DNA of 64,000 bases, taken from IMG/VR virus record IMGVR_UViG_3300042402_003021, positions 41,196 through 105,195 of that record, one strand, 5' to 3'. The stretch is from a virus. Below the pieces are notes generated by a model. That model was not told where the DNA came from. It did not search any database and was given only the letters and a program-made list of their open reading frames with translations. Both the position numbers and the translations under genes were made by a program. Below, one piece after another: positions 27,384-36,272 of the stretch (position 1 is the first letter of the stretch; each line of letters opens with the position of its first letter).

Positions 27384-28191
27384 TGAATATTTTCTTCCAA
27401 TAGTTATATACCATAATTAAATCTTCATCTTGATGTATATTAGACTTTACTATGATATCATTCCACGCATTTATTAATTCTACATCTCTTGGTGTGCCAA
27501 GACATATATATTGTTCTGTTTCATACATCAATATCTTTAGATTGTCGTTAATAATTAAATTATATGGCATTGTTACATAAAATTCATTATTGACTCTGTT
27601 GCCAGATTCTATCAATTTTCTAAAATAATGATTCATCATTTGGAATGATTTGAAATAATATATTCCATTAGATGCGTGTTCAAATATTGGATGTGCTGTA
27701 AAACATCCTTTTTCTTTAATTTCTAATACATTATTATTGCTATCATGTCTAACATGTGCAAAATTAGTATTGTAAAATTTATGCGGATGTAATCCACAGT
27801 GTGTCAATATACATCCATCAGCATTATTTGTATGAACATATGAAATTAGTTTGTCTAAATTAAAGATACTTACTAGATCACAATAGCTTACAATAATTTC
27901 TTCTTCTGGATTGATATCTAAATTTGCCGATAATATTGATACAACTGGACCATCTGAATTTGGCGATATTGGATTAATATTTATTTTTGGAAATAGTTTT
28001 TGTAGAATTCTATTACTAGCAACATTACAATTTTTTGTGATCAAATATATATTATCATGTGAGATGCCATCAAACATATTGATTACATGTTCAATCATGT
28101 ATTTATTTACAACTTTTATGAATGATTTTTCTGGATATCCATTTTTAGTAAATCTTTCACTTTTACCAGACAGTGTTATTATTATTTTCAT
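27358..28191 (-). CDS. Sugar-phosphate nucleotidyltransferase
   Basis: About 277 residues starting MKIIITLSGKSERFTKNGYPEKSFIKVVNKYMIEHVI. The G-x-G-x-R-F ... P-K loop is that of NTP-transferases such as RfbA/GlmU, although the first Gly-rich loop is LSGKSERF rather than GGxGTRL. EEIIVSYCDLVSIF holds the metal-binding Asp. It probably activates a sugar-1-phosphate for the local glycosyltransferases. The ATG at 28191 is chosen because the longer ORF would add 22 residues that read as upstream intergenic sequence. Confidence 0.75.
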   Translation of the reverse strand: MKIIITLSGKSERFTKNGYPEKSFIKVVNKYMIEHVINMFDGISHDNIYLITKNCNVASNRILQKLFPKININPISPNSDGPVVSILSANLDINPEEEIIVSYCDLVSIFNLDKLISYVHTNNADGCILTHCGLHPHKFYNTNFAHVRHDSNNNVLEIKEKGCFTAHPIFEHASNGIYYFKSFQMMNHYFRKLIESGNRVNNEFYVTMPYNLIINDNLKILMYETEQYICLGTPRDVELINAWNDIIVKSNIHQDEDLIMVYNYWKKIFNDKFYSSN

Positions 28192-29014
28192 TTTTTCGCC
28201 TATAAAATTCTGGTATATGTTTTTTGCTCTCACCCCAAAAATGTATAAATATCGCATTCTTATATTTGTCTACAGTTTCATCTATGGAGAGATTATCAAA
28301 TGACTCTTCATAAAATTGTGCTGGGGCATATGGACCTGTTTTTCTAGCCCCCCAAAACTCCTTAATGTTTAGATTTAAATTTTTCTTTTTACATATGTAA
28401 TACACTAATTCTAAAATAGTTTCCTCAATGCATTTTGTTTCTATTTTGATATTTAATATATCAAGATGTTCTAGCAATATTTGCTTAAACGACATAGCTG
28501 ATTGTTTGTTTGCAAAAATTAGAGACGCATTAGATAATGTGTAAAATTCTTCATCTTGCGATAAATTGATTTTAGATATGAGGTATTTTAGCCATTCGAT
28601 TTTTGTATTTGCCCAACCAATCTTGTCTTCTTGTGTTGGTTTTTTATTTGACCAGCAATAAACGTGATTATTATCAATGTTAAGTATATCAAAGATATTA
28701 ATATTATCTAAGTTAATAGCCATATCTAAATGTAACCAATAAAAATTGTCATAACCAGAATCACAAAAATCCAATATTGCAGCTATTGCACTTAATGTAT
28801 ATACACTGTAATCTTTACAAGAAGGTTTTTTATCTGTCTGAAAATTATTGAGTATAATTTGCATGAATTTATTTTTTTCATCTATTACATTAAAAGCAAG
28901 TCCATGTTTCTTGCAATATTCTATCATCTTATTTTTTTGCAAGTTAACCCAATCTATATTTTCTTTATTATTCAATACTCCAAATCCATATGATGTATAT
29001 ATTGAGTTTTTCAT
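28163..29014 (-). CDS. Glycosyltransferase-like protein (GT34-like)
   Basis: A 283-residue protein. YTLSAIAAILDFCDSGYDNFYWLHLDMAINLDNINIF matches a GT-A type nucleotide-sugar transferase in which the D-x-D is replaced by LDMAI, followed by a solved-family-like AxxxxW helix. Galactosyltransferases of the GMA12/MNN10 group have a similar helix-DxD-D arrangement. The catalytic DxD is not clean, so activity is uncertain. ATGA overlap with the sulfotransferase upstream. It is the third sugar gene in this run. Confidence 0.55.
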   Translation of the reverse strand: MKNSIYTSYGFGVLNNKENIDWVNLQKNKMIEYCKKHGLAFNVIDEKNKFMQIILNNFQTDKKPSCKDYSVYTLSAIAAILDFCDSGYDNFYWLHLDMAINLDNINIFDILNIDNNHVYCWSNKKPTQEDKIGWANTKIEWLKYLISKINLSQDEEFYTLSNASLIFANKQSAMSFKQILLEHLDILNIKIETKCIEETILELVYYICKKKNLNLNIKEFWGARKTGPYAPAQFYEESFDNLSIDETVDKYKNAIFIHFWGESKKHIPEFYRRKNENNNNTVW

Positions 29015-29739
29015 TTTGATAAACACTCATTTTCATTTAAACATTTATGCCAATTCATCACTTCATCCAGATTTGGTATAATTTTTTTATATGTATCATA
29101 ATTATTTAATTTATTTGATGCGTCCATCAGCGATAAACTGTCAATATTTTTTGCTTGCAAATTCAAAAAATGCATTATTTTATCTAGTTCTAGTGATTGA
29201 TTTTCAGAATATAAATCCTCATATTTCACTATTAAGGTTTTATTGCTATGATAAAATTTTACATAATTGTAATAACATTGAATATTTTTTATGAAATCAA
29301 AATAACAGACAGCAAATTCTTTTAAGTCGATTGGTGGTCTTACTTCAGAATAAAAATCATTTAATAAAGACTGAGCTACATCATTTTGAAAACTATTTTT
29401 TAGTCTATGCTTTTCGTATATTTTATAGTCTCCAGAATAGGTCATCGATACAATATTAGATAGCATAGTATCCAAGACACTTTCTCTATATAAAAAAATA
29501 ATCTTTTCAGCCACATCTATTATTTCAAAATTATCTAATATATCTAGAGGCCAGCCTAATATTTTTATAATATCATATGTTTGTATTTCTTCGAACTTAT
29601 CTTTTAATGTTACTTGTCTATTTTCATTGCACTCTGGATTATATGGTTCCACAGACAAAGTACTTTCAGATGAATATGCTATATACTCACATAAAGCTGT
29701 TGAACCAGATCTTGGAACTGGTGAAAAAATTAACTTCAT
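29011..29739 (-). CDS. Sulfotransferase
   Basis: A 242-residue P-loop enzyme. The 5'-phosphosulfate loop is PVPRSGSTALCEYI (residues 7-20), matching the PRSGST(T/L) of carbohydrate and protein sulfotransferases. KIIFLYRESVLDTMLSN is the second (3'-phosphate) motif with Arg-Ser, and KTLIVKYEDLY is the following strand. It would move sulfate from PAPS to a glycan or tyrosine. It lies inside the sugar cluster, so glycan sulfation is likely. PAPS synthesis genes are not seen and must come from the host. Confidence 0.85.
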   Translation of the reverse strand: MKLIFSPVPRSGSTALCEYIAYSSESTLSVEPYNPECNENRQVTLKDKFEEIQTYDIIKILGWPLDILDNFEIIDVAEKIIFLYRESVLDTMLSNIVSMTYSGDYKIYEKHRLKNSFQNDVAQSLLNDFYSEVRPPIDLKEFAVCYFDFIKNIQCYYNYVKFYHSNKTLIVKYEDLYSENQSLELDKIMHFLNLQAKNIDSLSLMDASNKLNNYDTYKKIIPNLDEVMNWHKCLNENECLSK

Positions 29740-30701
29740 AATATATTCTCTAACTTTTTCTTAAAATCATTGACAAAATATCTGCCACTTAAAAAGTATT
29801 TAGGCATATTTTTTAGATATTCATGGGCTTCGATGATTAAATCTGTGTTTCTTATTTTTGATTCAGCCTCAGAAAGATTATCAAAGTATAATGGATAATC
29901 AGCACCAAGATATTCAACTACTGCTGGTAATTTATTTACTATTATTGGTGTATTTCTAGACATAGATTCTATGATCGCATTATTAGCAGAACTATCATAT
30001 AGATCCAAAAATACTACACCCCTAGTTAATAGTTCATCAAATTGATCGGCTTCTAGAAATTTTAACATTGATACTCCAGCCCACATATATCTAGATTGAT
30101 GGGCGTCTGGATTTGTTTTGTTGTATACATCGAGCATAGTTAAAGTATAATCATACGAACTAGGAAGCCAGATTTTTGTATAATCTGTTCCTATATTTAA
30201 TTTATGTAGTGAATCTAATTTTCTTAACCAATATCCTAGTTGTATTACTGGCTTGCAACGCTGGTGTATAAATTTATCTGGACACCATTTTAACTTTGGA
30301 ATCTGTGTTGGATGCTTAAGATCTATTATTGGAACATCAACACGCGACGAAAGCCATTCTTTCAAATACTTAGATAGTACAATTAAAAGCTTACATGTTT
30401 TTAAAGATTCTTGAAAAATTGGACGACTCAATATAGCATTTGGGGAATCAAAATAATTAAACCAATTTGGCATATTTGGCGGGTTATGCAAAAAACCTAT
30501 CCATTTATGCTTATATGGTATTTTATGAATACTTTTTCCACGAAAATGATCGTATAAATACCAAGAAAAAGATCTTTCAATAAAGTCATCACAAAAAATA
30601 CCACTACGTGAGTGTAGTGTTTTTAATTGGCTTAAACAAAACTGCCATCCAGATCTATGATGTATAAATCCAGATGACTTAGATAAATCAATTGTAATCA
30701 T
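29736..30701 (-). CDS. Glycosyltransferase (GT-B type)
   Basis: A 321-residue protein with IDLSKSSGFIHHRSGWQFCLSQL at the start, HKWIGFLHNPPNMPNWF and the C-terminal DSSANNAIIESMSRNTPIIVNKLPAVVEYLGADYPLYF. ANNAIIESMSRNTPI is the nucleotide-sugar loop of GT-B enzymes, with Glu and Asn retained. Coupled by 4-bp overlaps to the sulfotransferase and to the next gene. It probably builds the same glycan that the sulfotransferase modifies. Confidence 0.75.
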   Translation of the reverse strand: MITIDLSKSSGFIHHRSGWQFCLSQLKTLHSRSGIFCDDFIERSFSWYLYDHFRGKSIHKIPYKHKWIGFLHNPPNMPNWFNYFDSPNAILSRPIFQESLKTCKLLIVLSKYLKEWLSSRVDVPIIDLKHPTQIPKLKWCPDKFIHQRCKPVIQLGYWLRKLDSLHKLNIGTDYTKIWLPSSYDYTLTMLDVYNKTNPDAHQSRYMWAGVSMLKFLEADQFDELLTRGVVFLDLYDSSANNAIIESMSRNTPIIVNKLPAVVEYLGADYPLYFDNLSEAESKIRNTDLIIEAHEYLKNMPKYFLSGRYFVNDFKKKLENIL

Positions 30702-31561
30702 ATCAGTTTTCTAGATAGCATCCCCTCATAAAATCCTATTTGATATTTACACTTACATATAACCAAATTTTCCAAATAATCACCATCCATGTCTGGATTT
30801 GAATCTAATAGCCATCTTGGCATTTCATTATCTAGCATTTCTGGAGACTCTACAAATCTATGCCACAATTCTTTTCTTTTTTCATCTAAGTTTTTATTGC
30901 TGACTAATAATCCATCTTGGTATCCAGAATCATAATAAAAATCAGATATCTTTTCCATTGAAAAATCTATTTCATCTAGATATTTTATTTTACTCAGTGT
31001 ACTACAATAATAAACACGATATCTATTAGCCATTTGTGCTATAAATAATTTATTACTTATATTTTTATGTCTATATGAAATTACTGGCCTATAGGAAAAA
31101 TCATTATAGGCTCTTCCAGATATGGCACAGTATAATAAATCTGGATATAGATGTATTTCTTCAGTAAGATCTGATATAACATTATGACCATTATCAAGAT
31201 TATATCTTTGATATTTTTGATTTATCTTATGGATACCATTATTAAGTGAGGCGTGTGTATGTGTATTAGTTGGGCCACAGAATATACCACCATCTCTTAA
31301 TAAATTATTAATAGAAATGATCTTATTTAAGTAATCATCTTCTACATAAAATGTATTATCAACTATAATAACAATACTAGATTTTACTTGGCTAGGTAAA
31401 TCATCAATACTTATTTTATGTATTTGAGCAGATAATTCGTAATATGATATTTCGTGTTTAAAACTATCAATAGCTAATTTATATTGTTTATTATTTAGTA
31501 CTAGTTGTTTTGGTTGATTATTTTTCTTGGTTTCATTGATAGCAAAGATTTCAATATCCAA
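30698..31561 (-). CDS. Unknown protein in sugar cluster
   Basis: A 287-residue protein. SSIVIIVDNTFYVEDDYLNKIISINNLLRDGGIFCGP resembles the donor-site strand of a GT-A transferase (VDxxxxxxxD), but the rest is not recognisable. It begins with TTG preceded by AAGGGA at good spacing, and there is no nearby ATG, so this is an unusual start. It overlaps the next gene by 4 bp. A glycosyltransferase or related enzyme is likely by context. Confidence 0.5.
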   Translation of the reverse strand: MDIEIFAINETKKNNQPKQLVLNNKQYKLAIDSFKHEISYYELSAQIHKISIDDLPSQVKSSIVIIVDNTFYVEDDYLNKIISINNLLRDGGIFCGPTNTHTHASLNNGIHKINQKYQRYNLDNGHNVISDLTEEIHLYPDLLYCAISGRAYNDFSYRPVISYRHKNISNKLFIAQMANRYRVYYCSTLSKIKYLDEIDFSMEKISDFYYDSGYQDGLLVSNKNLDEKRKELWHRFVESPEMLDNEMPRWLLDSNPDMDGDYLENLVICKCKYQIGFYEGMLSRKLI

Positions 31562-31572
31562 TTTATTTTCCC

Positions 31573-31908
31573 TTATTTCATTAATTTTTTTAGTCTGTTC
31601 TGATAAGAATTGTCGTATCCAGTTATTCTTGCTACTTCTAAAGAATCATCATTTAGAATGATAGTAGTTGGCACAACTCTAATTTTAAAATGTTTTTTTA
31701 GATCTGGTGATTCATCTATATCGATAATCACAATATTGTATATGTCATGTAGATCTGTATTATCATCTAGAAATTTTTTTAAATTAACACAGGAAGGACA
31801 CCATTTGGCACTAAAAATATATAAATCATCCGCAATACAATATTTTGATGTCAAGCCAGCAAATACTAATATACAAAGAAAAGTATTTAAGAATCTAACA
31901 AGTGTCAT
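31573..31908 (-). CDS. Exported thioredoxin-like protein
   Basis: A 111-residue protein. MTLVRFLNTFLCILVFAGLTSKYCIA is a signal peptide. YIFSAKWCPSCVNLKKFL has the redox pair C37-x-x-C40, and RVVPTTII has the cis-Pro80. It should fold as a periplasmic thioredoxin that reduces or isomerises disulfides. WCPSC, rather than WCGPC, points to a specialised substrate range. It overlaps the DUF1501 gene upstream by 4 bp, which suggests joint export or folding of that protein. Confidence 0.85.
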   Translation of the reverse strand: MTLVRFLNTFLCILVFAGLTSKYCIADDLYIFSAKWCPSCVNLKKFLDDNTDLHDIYNIVIIDIDESPDLKKHFKIRVVPTTIILNDDSLEVARITGYDNSYQNRLKKLMK

Positions 31909-33176
31909 ACAATTATTTCTAATATTGGTTTTCCGCCATCTACTATTTTTACAGGTCTATTGCCGGGAGCCATAATATGTTTTTCTGGATTAATACCAAG
32001 TAGTGTATATATAGTCGAGGCCCAATCTTCTACTGACACAGGATTATCTAGTGGATCAGTGGCCGTATCATTGCTAGATCCATATACTATTCCAGATTTT
32101 ATACCGCCACCAGCCATTATTCCACTATATAGCTTGGGCCAATGATCTCTTCCGGCAGTTGGATTTATTTTTGGTGTTCTTCCAAACTCTGTTCCAACTA
32201 CTACCAATGTAGATTCTAATAATCCTCTTGATTCTAAATCAAGTATTAAACTTGAAAATGCTTTATCAAAAGGTGGTAATTGAGTTTGCATATTAGTAGC
32301 AATATTATCATGATGATCCCATCCACCATATGTCATTGTTATAAATCTTACTCCAGCTTCTACTAGCCTTCTTGATAATAACATCCTCATGCCAGCAGAA
32401 TTCTTGCCATATGTTTCTTTTGTTTCATCTTTTTCTAATGATAAATCAAATGCCTCTATAGCCGCATTAGAATCCATTAGCTCAAAAGCATTTTCATAAA
32501 ATGAATTCATGGCAACTAAAGCATCAGATTTTTGTGTTGCATCAAAATTTTTATTGACGACCTCCAACATTTTTTTTCTTTTATCAAATCTTTGTATCGA
32601 TATTCCTTCTGGCAATCTTAGATCTCTTACTTTAAAATTGGGATCTTCTGGATTTCCACCAAGACTAAAAGAAGAATATGAATGACTTAAATAACCGGCA
32701 CCAGCGAATTCATTAGGTACATTTGGTACTGTAATATAGGGTGGTAGATTGTTTTTTCCACCTAATTCATGACCCACTATAGAACCAATACTGGGGTATT
32801 GTATTGCTGGCGATGGTCGCCATCCGGTAAACATATTGTGTGTTCCACGTTCATGTGCTGCCTCATTATGGTTCATAGATCGTATTACTGTTATCTTATC
32901 TGCAATCTTGGCAGTATCTTTCAATAATTCGCTAAATTTAATTCCAGTAATTGAAGTATCTATTGATGATAGTGGCCCCCTGTATTCTGCTGGGGCAAAT
33001 GGTTTAGGATCAAATGTTTCTTGGGTAGAAAATCCACCGGGTAAATATATGTAAATTACAGATTTTGCTTTTGCTTCTGTAGCAATGTTATCATCTGCAA
33101 TTAACATTGAATAATTAGTATTATTAATACCAATACAACTCAATGCGCCAAGCTGTAATATATTTCTTCTATTCAT
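31905..33176 (-). CDS. DUF1501 protein, Tat-type leader
   Basis: A 423-residue member of DUF1501, in the alkaline phosphatase/sulfatase superfamily. The leader MNRRNILQLGALSC has a twin-arginine motif. Family signatures are LPGGFSTQETFDPKP, AAHERGTHNMFTGW, FITMTYGGWDHHDN, and GTEFGRTPKINPTAGRDHWP, which hold the predicted metal and catalytic residues. DUF1501 proteins are abundant in Planctomycetota and of unknown function. It is flanked by overlapping phage genes (thioredoxin 4 bp, GT2 8 bp), so it is not an assembly artefact. Related copies are at 41278 and 42519. Confidence 0.88.
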   Translation of the reverse strand: MNRRNILQLGALSCIGINNTNYSMLIADDNIATEAKAKSVIYIYLPGGFSTQETFDPKPFAPAEYRGPLSSIDTSITGIKFSELLKDTAKIADKITVIRSMNHNEAAHERGTHNMFTGWRPSPAIQYPSIGSIVGHELGGKNNLPPYITVPNVPNEFAGAGYLSHSYSSFSLGGNPEDPNFKVRDLRLPEGISIQRFDKRKKMLEVVNKNFDATQKSDALVAMNSFYENAFELMDSNAAIEAFDLSLEKDETKETYGKNSAGMRMLLSRRLVEAGVRFITMTYGGWDHHDNIATNMQTQLPPFDKAFSSLILDLESRGLLESTLVVVGTEFGRTPKINPTAGRDHWPKLYSGIMAGGGIKSGIVYGSSNDTATDPLDNPVSVEDWASTIYTLLGINPEKHIMAPGNRPVKIVDGGKPILEIIV

Positions 33177-34038
33177 TTTTTAGTTTGATTATATTTAGAG
33201 CGGAATTAAATATGTTTTCTATAGAGCTTTCTGGTATTCTTGATTTAAAATATGAGAAAATTTGTTTTATCATTTCATGATCTGGATCTTGAGTTAATTC
33301 TAGCCATCCAACAAAATAATTCCATATCCTATCTTCAAGTATTAATGGATATTTTACACCAAGCGGTCTTCCAAATCTATGTACCCATCCAAGTTGTGGC
33401 AAGCATATATTTTTGCCACCATTTCTTCTAAATTTTTCTGCTATATATCCTTCTTCTCCACCAAATCCTTTAAAGTGTTCACATATTCCCGGCCAGTTTT
33501 TCTTTTCAAAAGAACACAAACCCATACCATGCATTAGTATCTCAAATGGTTTATTAGATTTATATTTTTCATGATCAGTAGCCCATGTTCCGTACATATC
33601 TCCGCTCCAATTGGGATCAAAATGAGTAGAAAAATTTTTTAGATCATCATAAATCAACGGTCCCTGTATCAAGTTCTTACAATCCTTATTTTCTGCATAA
33701 TAATTTAATAACGAATTAATAGCGCCTTTAACTAATAAAACATGACAATCAATAATAAGAACATATTTTCCAATAGCATGTTTTACTATTTCATATTTGT
33801 TAAAACTAGAACTTTTATCTTCTTTTGGTATGTATTTACCAAGTTGATTTAATCCGTTTTCAACAAATTTTTTTGTAACTTTTCCGCTTTCGCTATTTGG
33901 ATTATTATCTAAAACAATATATTCTACAGAATCTGTGTTACAGATTTCATGATACATTCTTAAACTTTGTATTGTAAAAAATACTCCATCATAATCATCA
34001 TATGTTGCCATACCAATTGTTAATAATTTTTGACTCAT
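33169..34038 (-). CDS. GT2-type glycosyltransferase
   Basis: A 289-residue GT-A enzyme. It begins LLTIGMATYDDYDGVFFTIQSLRMYH, with Asp in the nucleotide loop, then YIVLDNNPNS. VLIIDCHVLLVKGAINSLLNYY stands in place of the DxD segment (DCH). GFGGEEGYIAEKFRRNGGK follows, with the GEE base motif and the acceptor helix. It transfers a sugar by inverting chemistry. It overlaps the DUF1501 gene by 8 bp. The family is firm. Confidence 0.82.
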   Translation of the reverse strand: MSQKLLTIGMATYDDYDGVFFTIQSLRMYHEICNTDSVEYIVLDNNPNSESGKVTKKFVENGLNQLGKYIPKEDKSSSFNKYEIVKHAIGKYVLIIDCHVLLVKGAINSLLNYYAENKDCKNLIQGPLIYDDLKNFSTHFDPNWSGDMYGTWATDHEKYKSNKPFEILMHGMGLCSFEKKNWPGICEHFKGFGGEEGYIAEKFRRNGGKNICLPQLGWVHRFGRPLGVKYPLILEDRIWNYFVGWLELTQDPDHEMIKQIFSYFKSRIPESSIENIFNSALNIIKLKNE

Positions 34039-34042
34039 AAAA

Positions 34043-34519
34043 TTATGGATTCATCAATGACTCCCATAATTCAATATCTATTGCATATATTTCACGAACT
34101 CTATTTTCTTGTTCTGGCGTTAAAATAGGTTTATTTTCACTAGCATCCAAATGTGGCAATGGCACTGTAATTCCAAGCCAATTTGCGCAATCTTGTAATT
34201 GCGTTTCAAATAAAAATGCTCTGTCATAATTTGTAATATGGCAGAACTCGCAGCCGTATATTGGATTTTCTAATTGTTCTTCAACTGTTCTATTTCCATG
34301 AGCCACCATAGATCGAAATCTTTCAATTGGATTTCTAACAATAACACATTTTTGACCATTGTCTTGGCTAATTGGATAAAAATAAGCAGGATGATATGAA
34401 TCTGTTATTTCTATATCTGGATAAAAGGACTGTAACATAGCCATTGCTATTGAGTGCGATCCACTGCGAGGAATTAGAATTATACTATTTCCATTCGGGC
34501 TTGTTAATATGCTTGGCAT
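34043..34519 (-). CDS. Small sulfotransferase-like protein
   Basis: A 158-residue protein with the 5'-phosphosulfate loop ILIPRSGSHSIAMAML (residues 15-30) and CVIVRNPIERFRSMVAHG, the 3'-phosphate Arg/Ser motif. It is shorter than the sulfotransferase at 29011, and its C-terminal part (NKPILTPEQENRVREIYAIDIELWESL) matches the family end. It lies 2 bp from the mucin-like fibre gene, so it may sulfate that protein or its glycans. The substrate is inferred by position. Confidence 0.75.
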   Translation of the reverse strand: MPSILTSPNGNSIILIPRSGSHSIAMAMLQSFYPDIEITDSYHPAYFYPISQDNGQKCVIVRNPIERFRSMVAHGNRTVEEQLENPIYGCEFCHITNYDRAFLFETQLQDCANWLGITVPLPHLDASENKPILTPEQENRVREIYAIDIELWESLMNP

Positions 34520-34521
34520 GA

Positions 34522-35352
34522 TTATGTAAAGTAAAGTATTACTGCTCCAGTTTCTCTAGTTTCTACTGTGCCGAATCCATTACCGCCGCCTATACCGCCA
34601 GAGGCAAAACTTCCATACTTATCAAATTTAGTACCAGCACCAAATACATTTGGATTAGTCATATCATAATTATAATTAACGTATGTAGTTGGATCTATTC
34701 CTAATAGATTTAATACGGCAAATAGGCCGTCTATATCTGTTGCTTTAAATACTGGCCTACCCACACCCTGTGGAGTATTTCCACCAACTGCTCCGTTAGC
34801 GTATTCTCCACCACCTTGATATCCTCCACCCCCACCGTTAGCGCCACCGTCACCACCATTGAATCCAAATCCACTAATTAACCTACCTCCACCACAGCCG
34901 GTAATGGTTGTGTTATCATATGTTATTGTTGTATTATTACCAAATGAGCCATAATTAGCATTATTAACAGCAGCACCAACTGTATAAGCTACAGAAGAGC
35001 CGCCATTAACATTCCAAGTTTTATATGCTGTTCCACCAGCCCCCTTTTCGTAGTTTCCACCACTTCCAATAGCCCATGCTTTCATAGTGGTGGCACCAGT
35101 TGGTACTGTATATGAAGAACCAGTTGTTAGCATAACTGCCATTGGTGAAAATGGTGCCGCAGTGGTAGTAGTAGTTGAGGTTGTTGTGGTGGTTGGTGCC
35201 GCAGTGGTTGTGGTTGTGGTTGTTGGAGCAGCAGTGGTTGTTGTAGTGGTGGTTGATTGTGTTGGAATTAATAATGAGCCACCATATATTTTTTGCACTT
35301 CTTGAGAGCTAAAGTATATTTTTTTTATTTCATTAGAGCCGATATTAAGCAT
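34522..35352 (-). CDS. Thr-rich, Gly-rich tail fibre or adhesin-like protein
   Basis: A 276-residue protein in three parts. The N terminus IGSNEIKKIYFSSQEVQKIYGGS is a phage tail-fibre attachment-type repeat. A Thr-rich linker (about residues 33-66; TTTTTTTAAP units) is mucin-like. The Gly-rich C-terminal domain (GGGGYQGGGEYANGAVGGN) resembles phage adhesin or tail-tip Gly-rich repeats, ending GGIGGGNGFGTVETRETGAVILYF. It is likely a surface-exposed virion protein. The Thr tract could be a site for O-glycosylation by the adjacent enzymes, which is an inference. Confidence 0.7.
   Translation of the reverse strand: MLNIGSNEIKKIYFSSQEVQKIYGGSLLIPTQSTTTTTTTAAPTTTTTTTAAPTTTTTSTTTTTAAPFSPMAVMLTTGSSYTVPTGATTMKAWAIGSGGNYEKGAGGTAYKTWNVNGGSSVAYTVGAAVNNANYGSFGNNTTITYDNTTITGCGGGRLISGFGFNGGDGGANGGGGGYQGGGEYANGAVGGNTPQGVGRPVFKATDIDGLFAVLNLLGIDPTTYVNYNYDMTNPNVFGAGTKFDKYGSFASGGIGGGNGFGTVETRETGAVILYFT
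35155..35256 (-). repeat. Thr/Ala/Pro-coding tandem repeat
   Basis: Within the fibre gene, runs of ACC/ACA/ACT Thr codons are broken by Ala-Ala-Pro every 7-13 residues. Codons vary, so it is selected at protein level. The opposite strand reads as a Val-rich ORF, which is only a shadow. Confidence 0.8.
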
Positions 35353-35373
35353 TATATATATTCCACGTATATA

Positions 35374-35823
35374 TTATTTTTTCTTTGGATGTCCACTTGG
35401 TAATAAATCATTATCCTGTTTATAGTTTGGATTAGACGGTCTACCATTTCTTAAGAGATAAAGAAAGGCTTTTATTCTTGCTATAGCCCATCCATGTCTA
35501 CTCATCTTTGGATGATGGCTTGTACTAAACGCTCCTGCTCCTCTTCTATATACTGTTTTTAACATACCAAGGGTGGCTTTGCTACCTTTATTCTTTTTAT
35601 TATGCTCTGCTACCATACTTTTAAGTTGATCTTCAACATCCTTACTAAAATCTATCTTGGTATTTGGTTTATCAGCACTCTTTGGTGGATTTTTTTTGGA
35701 ACCCCTTTTTTGATCCTTCTTAGGTGCTGGTGTTTTTCTTGGATCTTTTGGGCCGGGTTTCCCATATTGTAAAGCATCAGACTTGTTATATTCTGACATT
35801 AGTTGAATAAACTTGTTAATCAT
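35374..35823 (-). CDS. Basic DUF5872-like phage protein
   Basis: About 149 residues. The basic, Pro-rich N-terminal half (GKPGPKDPRKTPAPKKDQKRGSKK) leads to a conserved phage segment, VYRRGAGAFSTSHHPKMSRHGWAIARIKAFLYLLRNG, ending in DNDLLPSGHPKKK. This segment is common in phage head-region proteins and sometimes fused to capsid proteases. The ATG at 35823 is preferred because the longer ORF would run into the upstream gene. Its role is unknown; head morphogenesis is plausible. Confidence 0.7.
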   Translation of the reverse strand: MINKFIQLMSEYNKSDALQYGKPGPKDPRKTPAPKKDQKRGSKKNPPKSADKPNTKIDFSKDVEDQLKSMVAEHNKKNKGSKATLGMLKTVYRRGAGAFSTSHHPKMSRHGWAIARIKAFLYLLRNGRPSNPNYKQDNDLLPSGHPKKK

Positions 35824-35849
35824 TTTTATATTTATTTCTATAATTAATA

Positions 35850-36269
35850 CTAGGTTATTGGACCACCAGTAATCCAAGCATCACAAGTTCTATCACCAGC
35901 ACATTTAAAATCAAATAGTTCACAGTATCCAAGATTAGCTTTATCTGTTATTTCCTCTGCTATCTTTAGTTCTTGCTCTTCTTCGGATAGTTCAGCTATT
36001 CCTTTATGTATACAGTTTAACATTTTTTCTGTTTTTATAAAAGCTGCACAATTTGCACATCTCATTGTTTTTGCATTTTCAATGGATGTTTTAAATAATA
36101 AAGCCTTTTTTTGCCAAAACTGTTCATCATTTAATGATGGATTTGCTGGACCATAATTAGCCTTATCCACACATATTTGTCTATTTTGTAGATTGATGCT
36201 AATATCTTGTGTAGATTTTGGACAAACTATTTGATTTTCTACTGCTTTAAGTATATTTCTTTTTTTCAT
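35850..36269 (-). CDS. Cys-rich protein, HiPIP-like spacing
   Basis: A 139-residue protein. The C-terminal half has CANCAAF ... CIHKG ... GYCELFDFKCAGDRTCDAWITGG. The pattern C-x2-C, Cx-LF, and C-x-x-W resembles high-potential iron-sulfur proteins and a family of small phage Cys proteins near capsid genes. It might bind a metal cluster. It lies between two head-type genes and starts 3 bp from the one upstream. Confidence 0.6.
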   Translation of the reverse strand: MKKRNILKAVENQIVCPKSTQDISINLQNRQICVDKANYGPANPSLNDEQFWQKKALLFKTSIENAKTMRCANCAAFIKTEKMLNCIHKGIAELSEEEQELKIAEEITDKANLGYCELFDFKCAGDRTCDAWITGGPIT

Positions 36270-36272
36270 ATG

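Noticed and set aside
31905-33176. DUF1501 as host contamination or chimera
   Set aside because: Its ends overlap phage genes by 4-8 bp and local composition is the same as its neighbours.
35087-35305. Val-rich plus-strand ORF
   Set aside because: It is the mirror of the Thr-repeat in the fibre gene.
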